A program made the position numbers and the translations under genes. 64,000 bases of DNA from Entomobacter blattae (GTDB lineage: Bacteria; Pseudomonadota; Alphaproteobacteria; Acetobacterales; Acetobacteraceae). Numbering within the stretch: the stretch's first letter is position 1; each line of letters opens with the position of its first letter. The stretch lies in contig NZ_CP060244.1 of NCBI RefSeq assembly GCF_014672835.1, positions 2,287,001 to 2,351,000 on the forward strand. The letters are read 5' to 3'. The notes beneath the pieces were generated by a model. The model was not told the origin of the DNA. It worked only from the letters and a program-made list of their open reading frames with translations, and ran no database searches. Of this stretch, positions 1 to 9,058 are shown in pieces.

Positions 1-145
1 ACTGATCGACAAACGTGAAGAAATATTTAAGCAAAGAGAACTTTGCCCGCTTTAAACCTTTCCCTTAAGGCAGATGAATAAGAGACATATAAATGCAAAA
101 CAACTTCTCCTTACAGCCCTCCATACTCCTAAAATTTGATAAGTG

Positions 146-180
146 TAACCCCTAACCCCTAACCCCTAACCCCTAACCCC
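146..180. repeat. TAACCCC x5 tandem repeat
   Basis: Five perfect head-to-tail copies of the 7-mer TAACCCC. The array touches the stop codon of the SbnG-like aldolase gene (180-182), so it lies at the 3' end of the siderophore operon. Copy-number change would not alter the protein but could affect mRNA 3' structure. Confidence 0.95.
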
Positions 181-950
181 TAAGGGAGGAGGGTAAATTG
201 TGCACGCCTTTCTTTCAATGCTGAAAGAATAATCCCCCTATCTTCTCCAGCTAGGAAACATTTAATCCCCAATTTTTCTAACAATTCCTTTTGCTGTGGG
301 GTTCGAGGATTAGCACAAAATGGAATGTTCTTTTTTATACAATAAAGAGCTATCGATTTAACCACATCCTGAACAGCTTCATCGGTTGGGTCTGCTCCCA
401 CGCCTATATCTACAGCAAGGTCTAATGCGCCATCCATAGCAGCCAGAATCCCATTTTGAGAGAGAATATCTGAAAAAAGCGCTGCCCCCTTCTTGCTTTC
501 TATCATAGGCACAATAAATGCACTTTTATTCACTTGCTTTACATATTCTGCTATAGGCAAAGTACCAAACCCGGTTATTCGTCCCCCCGTTATGGTACGC
601 TGCCCCTGTGGGGGAAACCATGCTGCCTCTACAGCTTTACGAACCTCTTCACGACTTTCTACCTTAGGGAGGACAATGGCACGAGCCCCATTATCCAACA
701 GTCGCCCAATACGCTTTGGATCAACCCCGGGCACTCGCACCCAAGGCTCAACACCTGCTAGCTCACAGCTGCGAATACAGTCCAAAACATCCCTTTCTTC
801 TCTCAGGAGATGCTCCATATCCAGAATCACAAAGTCATAGCCTGCTTTTCCTGCCATTTCACATAAAAGGGAAGAAGGAAGAGAGTTGAGAAAACCCACC
901 ACCTCTTTTCCTTCCCTGCTTTTACTCAGCACAGAGAGGGATGAAAACAC
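180..950 (-). CDS. HpcH/HpaI aldolase family protein, SbnG-like citrate synthase candidate
   Basis: A 256-aa class II HpcH/HpaI-type aldolase. In staphyloferrin B clusters the family member SbnG makes citrate from oxaloacetate and acetyl-CoA; the same role is inferred here because citrate is the core of vibrioferrin-type siderophores. Visible family features are the DMEH metal/active-site segment near residue 45, RVPG near 72, LPKVES near 95 and PMIES near 148. The start is a GTG at 950 with an AAGGA Shine-Dalgarno about 7 nt upstream. It is the last gene of the siderophore operon, 94 bp after the decarboxylase, with an inverted repeat in the gap. A general 2-keto-3-deoxy aldolase is the alternative; context favours citrate supply. 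Confidence 0.75.
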   Translation of the reverse strand: MFSSLSVLSKSREGKEVVGFLNSLPSSLLCEMAGKAGYDFVILDMEHLLREERDVLDCIRSCELAGVEPWVRVPGVDPKRIGRLLDNGARAIVLPKVESREEVRKAVEAAWFPPQGQRTITGGRITGFGTLPIAEYVKQVNKSAFIVPMIESKKGAALFSDILSQNGILAAMDGALDLAVDIGVGADPTDEAVQDVVKSIALYCIKKNIPFCANPRTPQQKELLEKLGIKCFLAGEDRGIILSALKERRAQFTLLP

Positions 951-963
951 CGTATTCCTTTCA

Positions 964-981
964 TAATACCAAACGGTATTA
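964..981. promoter_or_regulatory. Inverted repeat upstream of aldolase gene
   Basis: TAATACC-AAAC-GGTATTA, a perfect 7-bp stem with a 4-nt loop, 13 bp upstream of the aldolase GTG. There is no T-run, so it is more likely an operator or an mRNA structure affecting translation than a terminator. The CCGTATTCCTTT motif just downstream recurs at the start of the 94-aa gene near 5650. Confidence 0.4.
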
Positions 982-1044
982 CTATACTTTTTAATTAAGA
1001 AAAATTACAGCTTACAGAAACCTCATAAATTACAGGGAAATAAA

Positions 1045-2361
1045 TTACAGGGAAGGCTCAAAAACCTTCTTATTGGTCTCTGTTAAGAGAGAACCCTTTT
1101 CCATTATTCCCGCAGGCGTTAAAAAATAAACCAGTGGTGGAGGATGCATTAAAAAATCATGATGGGATATCCCCCATCCATAAGCACCCGCCAGCGGATA
1201 AATCACAAAATCACCAATAGCTAACTGCTTGACAGGAACATCTCGTGCCAAGATATCTTTCGGGGTACAAAGCTGGCCTACCATACTAACAGGCGCATTG
1301 GTTACCACTGGACTTTCTCCCCCGGAAGAAATTATGATGGGATGATCATGGCCAAGTGCTGAGGGGAGCCGGAAATGATGTGTTCCCCCCCTGCCTATAG
1401 CAAACCATTTCCCATGGCTTTTTTTAATATCCATAACCTCCATAATATAAATACCGCAACCAGCAGTCAGATAACGGCCTATTTCAAAACGCAACTTGAT
1501 TCCTTTGCCTTCCTCTTTAAGAATCTTCTGCAAACCCTCGCAAAAGAAAGACCAATTAAACGAGTTTTGGGCATCCTGATAGTTAATCCCCATCCCACCC
1601 CCACAATTCATAAGATCAATTTGAAGATTAAATTTCTCACGAAGACGGTGAAAAGAGCGGATATGCTGGTGAACCAACTCTAGATGGGCCATTGTATCGG
1701 TATGATGGGAAAGTGTATGAGCATGCAGCCCCACAAGCTTTAGGCTAGGGGTTTGGACAATATAAAGCAGGGCCAGCTCGACCATTTCATTATCCATACC
1801 GAACTGGCTGGGTTTTCCACTCATCATAAGGGAACTCTTTATCTCTCCCTCCATCTGCAGGTTCAACCGCAACATAACCGGCGCAACACGCCCCAGATTT
1901 TGCGATATTTTTGCCAAGCGTTGAAGTTCTAACAGGCTTTCAACATGCAGCGCTTCTACATTAGCCTCCAGGGCAGCACGGAGCTCAGTTGGTGTTTTTC
2001 CTGGCCCACCAAAAAGGATACGATGATGAGGAACATGGTTTTGTATCCATACCAGCTCGCCGATAGAAGCCACTTCAAACCCATCCACATGACGGGACAA
2101 CGTTTTAAGAATAGGGATTTCGTTATTGGCTTTGACGGCAAAAAAGATACTGCAATTTTCTGGCAGGCCTTCCTGCATAGCTTTGGCGTGCGCTTCCAGG
2201 GCTGTCAAATCATACAGAAAAGCACAAAGTGGGTCTTCGATCGCCTGATTGTCTTCCGACTGTAACGAACGTAAATACGCTATGCCTTTTTCCATCGCTG
2301 GGGTTATCTTACCAAATTGTGCCTGGATCGCCTGATTTTCTGGAACTGGTGACAGAGACAT
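1045..2361 (-). CDS. pvsE: PLP-dependent decarboxylase, PvsE-like
   Basis: A 438-aa fold-III PLP decarboxylase of the ornithine/DAP decarboxylase superfamily. In vibrioferrin synthesis the homologue decarboxylates O-citryl-serine to O-citryl-ethanolamine. Visible features: FFAVKAN near residue 70 with the PLP lysine, the HAHTLSHHTD segment near 215, the glycine-rich CGGGMGINY phosphate-binding loop near 252, EIGRYL near 290, and a CTPKD segment near 365 with the C-terminal active-site cysteine. The ATG at 2361 overlaps the stop of the upstream NIS synthetase gene by one base (TAATG type), so the genes are cotranscribed. SbnH and AcsE are related enzymes; the assignment to PvsE rests on gene order. 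Confidence 0.8.
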   Translation of the reverse strand: MSLSPVPENQAIQAQFGKITPAMEKGIAYLRSLQSEDNQAIEDPLCAFLYDLTALEAHAKAMQEGLPENCSIFFAVKANNEIPILKTLSRHVDGFEVASIGELVWIQNHVPHHRILFGGPGKTPTELRAALEANVEALHVESLLELQRLAKISQNLGRVAPVMLRLNLQMEGEIKSSLMMSGKPSQFGMDNEMVELALLYIVQTPSLKLVGLHAHTLSHHTDTMAHLELVHQHIRSFHRLREKFNLQIDLMNCGGGMGINYQDAQNSFNWSFFCEGLQKILKEEGKGIKLRFEIGRYLTAGCGIYIMEVMDIKKSHGKWFAIGRGGTHHFRLPSALGHDHPIIISSGGESPVVTNAPVSMVGQLCTPKDILARDVPVKQLAIGDFVIYPLAGAYGWGISHHDFLMHPPPLVYFLTPAGIMEKGSLLTETNKKVFEPSL

Positions 2362-4187
2362 TACGCGCGCTCTCCTGAAAAAAAGTAGGGTGAGAAGGGA
2401 CTCTTTAACGTAACATACCCGGCATCACGATCGGGAAGCTTCCTTAAACGGGTCATCAGGTTCGATTTTGCTGGTAACCCTACCCCTGTAACCAAGCGAT
2501 GCAAACGGTCGTTTCCATCACCTTGTGTATCAGTCACCCGGCTGGCAATATCTTCTAAAATAGTCTGAACTTCTTGCCATAACTGTTTTTCTAACTTGCT
2601 AGAATGAAGCGAAAAATGAAAAATGGCTTCAGAAAGGTTATTGACAATTAAACAATAAACCGTACGTTTCCAGCCTTTATCAGCTGAATACCATACAGAA
2701 TGGCGCGTTAATGGCTGCATTCCCTTTAGCTGTTCTTCTGGCCAATGAGACATTAAAAGTTTTGTGCCTTCCAAATCACGCACCCATACACGAACCGGCC
2801 AACCTTGTTGATCAAAACCTATTATGGTGTTCTGCAGATGCGGCTCTAACACGATCCCATATTCTAAATGGCACCGTAACACACCCTCACAAAGAATAGC
2901 CGCGTAACGGCGCATCCATTCACAAGCAACCTGCTCAAACCCTTGATTATGCAGATAAGCCAGCTCTTCTAACATTACGGTACAGTTTGATTTTTCCTTT
3001 AGGCCAACACCCCAGGTAAAAAGAGACATAGCCACTTCAGGCCGTAAATAAGCACGCTCTTCTCGGCTGATCGTATCTCGATAGAGAAGGCCAAAGCTTT
3101 CCGTCATGGGAATATTCTCTTCCTCTGTGCCAAGGGTTGCCAGACTCACTGTTGTGGCTGCCGGTTCTGGCATAAAGGCAAAACCAGGGCATATTTGAGA
3201 AAGAACCTTAATCGTTGGTTGCAATAATTCCGTTAAAGCGACAGCACTTTCAAGCTCATACCAGGCATTTTTACGCACGCAATTTGTAAGTCTAGTATGA
3301 ATGGAAAATTTAAGAAAACTTTCAAGCTCGGGGTGGTATAAAGTTCGAACAGATGAAGTTGGATATAAACGCTCCCCCTTAAACCCAACAGGTTGAATAA
3401 CCTCATTTTGTACAGCCTTTTGGAAGAGAGGTAAATTATGAATATAGTCAACCTCCCACGGATGGCATGGATAAAGGTTTTTTTCTCCTGAGATCTGCTC
3501 TAATAACTCCATCTTAGGAGCGCCAAGGCAGCGAATTACCTCTGGGTTCACTTCAAACCAAAATAGCTGAAACGAAGCCCCTACTTCAGGCGAACATTGA
3601 ATCAATAGATCTCTGCTCACCCCTTCCCTGCTTTTAGGCGCAGGGTGAAGGGCATGCCCCCACACAAGATTTTGCTCTGAAGCCAGAAGCGTATCCGTAT
3701 TAGGAGCCAGCCGATCCTGAGATACTGCCTTTGCTGTAGTGATTTTTTCAAATTGGGCACCAAGAAATGTCTGGATATTCTCAATACTGTTATGGATCTG
3801 CCCTATAAGGGAAGCGCCATAACCAGCCTCTGGGTAAGAGGCAAATAATAATTCTGCCAAACTTGTTATTCCCAGAGGAGTCCAGCCTTCTTTTGTTTTT
3901 ATAAATGGCCAACTTGTAAAATGGCAGCGCCGTAATGCACTGACACTGCTCGCTGCAATAATGATCTGAACTGAGCCAACCCACACACTAACAATATATG
4001 CAGGAGGATCTATGGTAGTAAGCAAGGTACCAAAGGGGTGATCTCCCCCATAATTAAAATCCACATCACCGGTCAAAAGGGCCTGTTCTCGTATATAACA
4101 ATTCAACAAACACTCTATCGAAAACATTTCACTTTTCTTCTCAATCACGGACTGGTGAGCTTGTAAATTCTGATGGATATAACTCAT
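2361..4187 (-). CDS. pvsD: NIS siderophore synthetase (IucA/IucC family), PvsD-like
   Basis: A 608-aa NRPS-independent siderophore synthetase, of usual length for the family. It has the N-terminal IucA/IucC-type region with the HPxHPWE-like motif (here YPCHPWEVDYI, near residue 240), TSSVRTL near 277 for nucleotide binding, KFSIHTRLTN near 291, and a C-terminal FhuF-like region containing LEPHLQNT and VRDLEG near 445-470. In the vibrioferrin pathway PvsD joins L-serine to citrate. Position directly after the MFS exporter gene and before the decarboxylase matches pvsD. The start overlaps the exporter stop (ATGA). Confidence 0.85.
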   Translation of the reverse strand: MSYIHQNLQAHQSVIEKKSEMFSIECLLNCYIREQALLTGDVDFNYGGDHPFGTLLTTIDPPAYIVSVWVGSVQIIIAASSVSALRRCHFTSWPFIKTKEGWTPLGITSLAELLFASYPEAGYGASLIGQIHNSIENIQTFLGAQFEKITTAKAVSQDRLAPNTDTLLASEQNLVWGHALHPAPKSREGVSRDLLIQCSPEVGASFQLFWFEVNPEVIRCLGAPKMELLEQISGEKNLYPCHPWEVDYIHNLPLFQKAVQNEVIQPVGFKGERLYPTSSVRTLYHPELESFLKFSIHTRLTNCVRKNAWYELESAVALTELLQPTIKVLSQICPGFAFMPEPAATTVSLATLGTEEENIPMTESFGLLYRDTISREERAYLRPEVAMSLFTWGVGLKEKSNCTVMLEELAYLHNQGFEQVACEWMRRYAAILCEGVLRCHLEYGIVLEPHLQNTIIGFDQQGWPVRVWVRDLEGTKLLMSHWPEEQLKGMQPLTRHSVWYSADKGWKRTVYCLIVNNLSEAIFHFSLHSSKLEKQLWQEVQTILEDIASRVTDTQGDGNDRLHRLVTGVGLPAKSNLMTRLRKLPDRDAGYVTLKSPFSPYFFSGERA

Positions 4188-5362
4188 GCTGATCCTTCAA
4201 CCGCTTTCATATACGGTAAAATAAAAAAAGCTGCCGCAAAACTTGCCACGGCAGCAACATAAAACGGAGAAAAAACATTCCCATTCTGCACAAGAAAGCC
4301 AGCAGCAAGGCCCGCAAATGCCCCTGAAAACTTTCCAGCAGAATCAAACTGACCAAAAATAGCCCCCGAATTGGCTGCCTTTGCCCAATGGCTTAAAACA
4401 TCATGTAAGCCACAATACGTTAATATAATACCTACTCCCATCAGCAGACGAAACAGAACAAGGGAGCCAATCGTAGGACTATAGCCTTGGAATAAAACCG
4501 AAACGGCAAACAAGAATAACCCATTAAAGAGGGCGTTAGGGGGCCTATATTTTTTTAATGCAGGCATACCCATAAGATAGACAAGATGAGGGAAACCATA
4601 GAAAAACCCAATCACCCCATTTGATTTTAAACCCAACTTATGGGCGTATAAAACAAAATAGGGAAATGTTACAACCATGGAAAAGCTATAGACCGCCTGC
4701 AACCCAAGAAGTAAGGGTAACTTAATGGGTGGCATACTTTCAGCATCTAAGGGCATCAAGCCATTTTTTCCTGTAATCGAGGCGTTGCTCTCAGGTTTTT
4801 TATCGGTAATGGGCAAAAGAAAGCTTAAAAAAAAGGCCGATAATGGGAAAAGAGATAATAGGCTATAAATATAAAGCCCAGGTTTGTAATCCATTACCAA
4901 ACCAATCACCCAAGGGGCTGTCACCATAGCCAGCCGTGCGGAAAACTGTGTCCAGTTGAGGGCAACCCTTAATTGAGCCCTATCAAGAAAACTTCCTAAA
5001 TAGGCGTTAGAGGCCCCCATGGCACCCCCGCATATCCCTTGAATGAAAAGGGCCAACAAAAACAACCCTATCGATTGGCTTACCCCTGCCAGAAAAAAAC
5101 CTATAGCTAACCCTCCATACGCTCTTTGCAAGGAGAGGCGATATCCATATCGATCTGCCATACGCCCCCACCAAGGTGTAAAAACAGCTGTGAGCAAGGT
5201 TGGGATGATATAGAAAACCCCATACATCCATGCGGGTACAGCCGTAATCAAAGACGATAAAAACAATGGAAGAAATAACGGCAACCCCAGCACTGTAAAG
5301 GCAGACAAATAATGCCCCATCAAAACAATACCGACAATCGTCCGCACTGATACGGGCCTCAT
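4184..5362 (-). CDS. pvsC: MFS siderophore exporter, PvsC-like
   Basis: A 392-aa major facilitator superfamily transporter with about twelve hydrophobic segments. The loop 2-3 motif WWGRMADRYGYRLSLQ is visible near residue 65. Its place between the two NIS synthetase genes matches PvsC, the inner-membrane vibrioferrin exporter. Its ATG overlaps the stop of the preceding 94-aa gene by 4 bp, so translation is probably coupled. Substrate assignment is by context. Confidence 0.8.
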   Translation of the reverse strand: MRPVSVRTIVGIVLMGHYLSAFTVLGLPLFLPLFLSSLITAVPAWMYGVFYIIPTLLTAVFTPWWGRMADRYGYRLSLQRAYGGLAIGFFLAGVSQSIGLFLLALFIQGICGGAMGASNAYLGSFLDRAQLRVALNWTQFSARLAMVTAPWVIGLVMDYKPGLYIYSLLSLFPLSAFFLSFLLPITDKKPESNASITGKNGLMPLDAESMPPIKLPLLLGLQAVYSFSMVVTFPYFVLYAHKLGLKSNGVIGFFYGFPHLVYLMGMPALKKYRPPNALFNGLFLFAVSVLFQGYSPTIGSLVLFRLLMGVGIILTYCGLHDVLSHWAKAANSGAIFGQFDSAGKFSGAFAGLAAGFLVQNGNVFSPFYVAAVASFAAAFFILPYMKAVEGSA

Positions 5363-5643
5363 GGAGAGTCTTGCCTTTCTGTTAACTGGCCACCTGGTAG
5401 CCTATCATCCTGATAGGCCAACATCAGAGCTGATAATTCATGATATCCTGGCACCTCCCCATAGGTTGTCAGAATGTTCAATAACATTCCCGGTGTTAAA
5501 AGTGGCCACATATATTCTTCCATAAGAAGCTGGCCATCAGAATTTTCCCTTCTTGGCTCAGCAGGCTGCTGTTTATGAGTTTTGTAAAAAAGAGAGTAAA
5601 GATAGCGTCGACAATACCCTTTTGAAAGAAGGTTAACTATCAT
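5359..5643 (-). CDS. Hypothetical protein (94 aa) inside siderophore operon
   Basis: I do not recognise this family. The 94-aa product has a basic N-terminal third (KGYCRRYLYSLFYKTHK) followed by a more acidic and hydrophobic part with LLTPGMLLNILTTYGEVPGYHELSALML near residues 48-75. There is no clear signal peptide or membrane span. It lies between the pvsB-like gene (41 bp upstream) and the pvsC-like gene (4-bp overlap), so it is expressed with them; the classic Vibrio order has no gene here. An AAAGGAAT Shine-Dalgarno precedes the ATG. It could be an accessory protein or a remnant of a larger gene. Confidence 0.7.
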   Translation of the reverse strand: MIVNLLSKGYCRRYLYSLFYKTHKQQPAEPRRENSDGQLLMEEYMWPLLTPGMLLNILTTYGEVPGYHELSALMLAYQDDRLPGGQLTERQDSP

Positions 5644-5684
5644 AATACCGTATTCCTTTTGCTAACTCTCTCTATCTTTCAGGT

Positions 5685-7481
5685 TTATTCCACAGTAATG
5701 GGCTCATTTTCATCCATAAAGATATTGGGAGATGTCCACCCGTAATATTTATTAATATCGGCCGCATCGGTATAATCTTTTGGTAAAAGAGTACCGGCTG
5801 TAAGCAAGTATTTTACGGGCATAGTAGCATCAGCCATAAAAAACCGGGCAGGCGCTGTTTCTATTCCCTCATTGGAAAGAACGTTCAATATATTGAGAAA
5901 AACTTCCCGTAAGAGCCCATACAAGGCTTTTCTTTTTACAACCCTCAAAGCAACAAGCTCTTCGAAGGGCGCCATAATACAAAGCTGCAAAGTGATAGTG
6001 CACAGCATTTCCATGAGTTCCTCTGGCCGTTTAGCCTTAATACGCCCATCCTGTATTGCATTGACAATCTCTGCCAGTTCCGGTTTGGCCGCAAGCAATA
6101 ATGGTTCGTACAGCCTTGCAGAATCATTATCCTTCATTAACAATCGTACATTCTCTTTTTGATAAAGAAGGATGGCATTCTGCTGATTTGCTTCCAAGGC
6201 AATGCCATATTGTAACCAAAGCCGCAGATGCACCCCTAAAAAAACATCCAGATGGGCCTTAGCCCATGCTAAAATATCTCCTTCATAGAAGTGGTCTGCA
6301 AGGTGCAGCATCAGGGGGCGCCCATCTCCCATAAGGGTTACCAAAGCTGCAACAGGTACGGCGAGTTCTCCTTCACTCCCTAATGGATATTCCCGCAAAA
6401 TATAAGCTAGGTCTGCTCTTTCCTGAACGTAACCGCCACGCCGTTCATCGACATGCACAATTTTTGATCCCAGCATGGGGTCACTAGCAGCAATATTTTC
6501 AAGAATTTTCTGGAAAGAATAACCGTCATGAACAGTACTCGGCTTTATTAACCTTAAGTTTCTATTCCCTAATGTACGCATATAGAGCGGTAATTTTATA
6601 TGAAACCGTAAATTTTCAACACAAGCGACAGTTCTGACAGAAAGGGTGGGCCTAACAGTACAAAATGCCATAGGGGCCGCAACAGCACCCACCGGCAGTT
6701 CTGAGAGAATATGGGGCCACGTTAAAGGGTGGACGGGAATAACCTGATGGGTTTTCTCCAATTCTTGTGGCAAACCAAGCTGCTTCATTGTGGGCCAAAT
6801 ATCTTCTGGCGGAAGAAAGGGTTGAATAAGAAGTTCGGTGGGTAGAGCTATCCACCTCAATTTAAAATGGGGAGAAAATTCGGGAGCGTAGGCCTGTAGG
6901 CTTTTATGATCAAACCCCACTTTGGCTCTGGCAGTCGGATAAAATGGATGATCAGAAAAACTGGCAATCCAATCCATCCCCAGCAATCTTTCATGCCAAG
7001 AAGAAAGGCTCATAACTTGCTGGAATTTGTGTTTTTGGGCTTCATATTCTGCCCTGCATATTTCTGTATGGTTGAGCGCAAGAAGGGCTTCCTCCTGAAA
7101 GAGGTGAAATAGTCTACGAATGGCGCCATCCTGCCCACTTGCCAAACATCGTAGAAAATTTTCAATTCCACTTGCCTGCGTTCGTTCCTGCCCTAAAGCC
7201 TGATAATACCAAGTAGCAGAGGCAGCCTTATAACGCTGCAAGATTTTGGCCGGCTCAACAGCAAGCCAAAGGACACTTCCATCTTTCAATACAGCTTTAA
7301 GCCATTGTTGATGAGGGAGAAGAGAACGCTCCGTATCCAGCATCTCCTGATCCAGTATCCCTTGGGACGATATTCCAAATAGATCTTCTCTTAAAACCGT
7401 ATCCATAATACGCAGGAGAATATAGCGTTCTGCTGATGATATGGGGGCATAATCTGCCTTAAGTGCACTATAATTATTCAT
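5685..7481 (-). CDS. pvsB: NIS siderophore synthetase (IucA/IucC family), PvsB-like
   Basis: A 598-aa NIS synthetase. It carries the family motif HPFYPTARAKVGF near residue 175, IPVHPLTW near 248, the nucleotide-binding PTLSVRTVACVE near 277, HIKLPLYMRTLGNRNL near 292, and the C-terminal LEANQQN and MKDNDSARLYEPL segments near 425-450. In vibrioferrin synthesis PvsB carries out the last condensation with 2-oxoglutarate. The ATG overlaps the stop of the ATP-grasp gene (ATGA), which supports an operon. The B/D assignment is by gene order. Confidence 0.82.
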   Translation of the reverse strand: MNNYSALKADYAPISSAERYILLRIMDTVLREDLFGISSQGILDQEMLDTERSLLPHQQWLKAVLKDGSVLWLAVEPAKILQRYKAASATWYYQALGQERTQASGIENFLRCLASGQDGAIRRLFHLFQEEALLALNHTEICRAEYEAQKHKFQQVMSLSSWHERLLGMDWIASFSDHPFYPTARAKVGFDHKSLQAYAPEFSPHFKLRWIALPTELLIQPFLPPEDIWPTMKQLGLPQELEKTHQVIPVHPLTWPHILSELPVGAVAAPMAFCTVRPTLSVRTVACVENLRFHIKLPLYMRTLGNRNLRLIKPSTVHDGYSFQKILENIAASDPMLGSKIVHVDERRGGYVQERADLAYILREYPLGSEGELAVPVAALVTLMGDGRPLMLHLADHFYEGDILAWAKAHLDVFLGVHLRLWLQYGIALEANQQNAILLYQKENVRLLMKDNDSARLYEPLLLAAKPELAEIVNAIQDGRIKAKRPEELMEMLCTITLQLCIMAPFEELVALRVVKRKALYGLLREVFLNILNVLSNEGIETAPARFFMADATMPVKYLLTAGTLLPKDYTDAADINKYYGWTSPNIFMDENEPITVE

Positions 7482-8737
7482 GCGCTCACCTCTTCTTTTA
7501 CAGTAAATCCAAACTTTTTCTCAAGCACCTGTTTTTGGACCCACAAATCTTCCTGAGTAGGGGCGATAATTTGCAAAATGCCTATATAATCCTTGTTTGA
7601 ATGGGTTACGACAATTCTATCGCCCACCTTACGAAGTGCACGATACATCCACCACCCATCATCATCCTCCTGCGTTATGGAAGGAGATACCTCAGTCAGG
7701 ATGCCGCCATGGTCTGCAACACCATAAAAAATTCCTGCAACAGGAAGGGCAGCCCCCTCAATACCGCTTTCATACAACAAGATACCTTCATCCATAGCTT
7801 CTGGCAGAGATACACCCTGATATAATTTGAGAATGGTCGAAAACCATTTTCGCCCCAAGAGACGATCAAGTAAAAACTCGCGCCCATCCCCAATACTTCG
7901 ATAATTAATTTCAACCAGAACGGGGCCTGCTTCAGTTGCAATAAATTCACTATGGCATACCCCAAACCCTACGCCAAAAGCTGCTATCTGAGCTAAAGCT
8001 TGTGTACGATATTTTATCCCTACCGGGCCATTCCACAGCGCACTTTTCTCAATAAAGTAGGGAGGAGGAGAAAGCGAAACATCAAAACCTCCTATGGCTG
8101 CAATATTTACGCCATCACCTAATGTTTCTAGCGTAAAAAGCGTGCCTTCTAGGTAGGCTTCAAGGGCTATTCCCTTTTGATGTTTGGGCATAAAATTCTG
8201 CAAAAAAGCTTTAAGCTCTGCCGCATTTCGACATAATTGCACATCCATACTCGCTACCCCCTCTACAGGTTTAGCCACTACCGGGTAAGGAATAGCACTG
8301 GGCAGCTCTGCCCCCGCCCCTACTACGAATGACCAAGGCATGGGAAGCCCTAATTGCTGCTGTCGAGCCCTGAAGGCTGCCTTGTTTTTGGCAGCAAAGC
8401 AGATCTCCCATTTCTTAGAGGGGCATCGAAAATACTCAGCGACCAGAGAGGTTACCACCTGTAAATGATCACTATTAGAAAACACAGCTGCAGGTGAAAT
8501 TCTATTTTTTATTAATGCCGACAAAACAGAAAGAGGATTAAAAACATCGCATTCTATAATTTGCGGCTTATTGTCCAAATGCGTAAGCCGCATTTCATGG
8601 TCTTGTGCGTAATCCGTTACAATAACTACAGCATGACCCTTATGGATTAATGATGGCAAAAACCCTTCAATAACAGCATTATGCGCTATATGGCTTATCA
8701 CGACAAAGGGCTTAGATAGGGGAGAAAAATTCTGCAT
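7478..8737 (-). CDS. pvsA: ATP-grasp ligase, PvsA-like
   Basis: An ATP-grasp amide ligase of 419 aa from the preferred ATG at 8737, which has a GGAAG Shine-Dalgarno 7 nt upstream; an in-frame TTG at 8755 is less likely. The N-terminal preATP-grasp region is followed by PYPVVAKPVEGVASMDV near residue 160 (ATP-binding lysine and loop), ALEAYLEGTLFTLE near 200, and VLVEINYRSIGDGREF near 278 with the metal-binding E and N. PvsA attaches L-alanine to the citrate-ethanolamine intermediate in vibrioferrin synthesis. It is the first gene of the operon, behind a Fur-box-like palindrome. Confidence 0.82.
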   Translation of the reverse strand: MQNFSPLSKPFVVISHIAHNAVIEGFLPSLIHKGHAVVIVTDYAQDHEMRLTHLDNKPQIIECDVFNPLSVLSALIKNRISPAAVFSNSDHLQVVTSLVAEYFRCPSKKWEICFAAKNKAAFRARQQQLGLPMPWSFVVGAGAELPSAIPYPVVAKPVEGVASMDVQLCRNAAELKAFLQNFMPKHQKGIALEAYLEGTLFTLETLGDGVNIAAIGGFDVSLSPPPYFIEKSALWNGPVGIKYRTQALAQIAAFGVGFGVCHSEFIATEAGPVLVEINYRSIGDGREFLLDRLLGRKWFSTILKLYQGVSLPEAMDEGILLYESGIEGAALPVAGIFYGVADHGGILTEVSPSITQEDDDGWWMYRALRKVGDRIVVTHSNKDYIGILQIIAPTQEDLWVQKQVLEKKFGFTVKEEVSA

Positions 8738-8755
8738 GAGCACTTCCTTCAACAA

Positions 8756-9058
8756 GAAAGACTGGAGGAGGGGATTATGGCGTTGGCCTTATTCTTATAT
8801 TTGATATTAATAATTATTATCAATTAATGATTTCCTTTTTATATCGAAATCATAATAAGTTTTTCCTTAGGAGCTCTCTTGCTTAATCCAAACTATAAAG
8901 ATTTCTTAAAGGAAACGGCTCAGTAATTAATTTTATAAAAAGGTGAATTTTTTCTATTTTATTAATATTGACTCTTATTTGCATATTAAATTATGACACT
9001 CAAGTAACTTATCTTCCCCTTAACCACTGCATTAAAAACAAAGTCTGCTTTCTTCATC
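8756..9058. promoter_or_regulatory. Divergent siderophore/receptor promoter region
   Basis: About 300 bp of very AT-rich DNA between the divergent operon and receptor genes. It holds the Fur-box-like palindrome at 8801-8823 and a weaker similar AT-rich block near 8955-8995 closer to the receptor. Both transcription units should be controlled here, presumably by iron. Confidence 0.6.
8801..8823. promoter_or_regulatory. Fur-box-like palindrome
   Basis: An imperfect 23-bp palindrome with TTGATA and TATCAA arms around an AATAATTAT core. It resembles the GATAATGATAATCATTATC Fur consensus and lies about 65 bp upstream of the pvsA-like start. Iron-dependent repression is inferred. Confidence 0.5.

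Noticed and set aside
146-180. Telomere-like repeat
   Set aside because: Only five copies within a normal gene neighbourhood; a plain tandem repeat in a bacterial chromosome.
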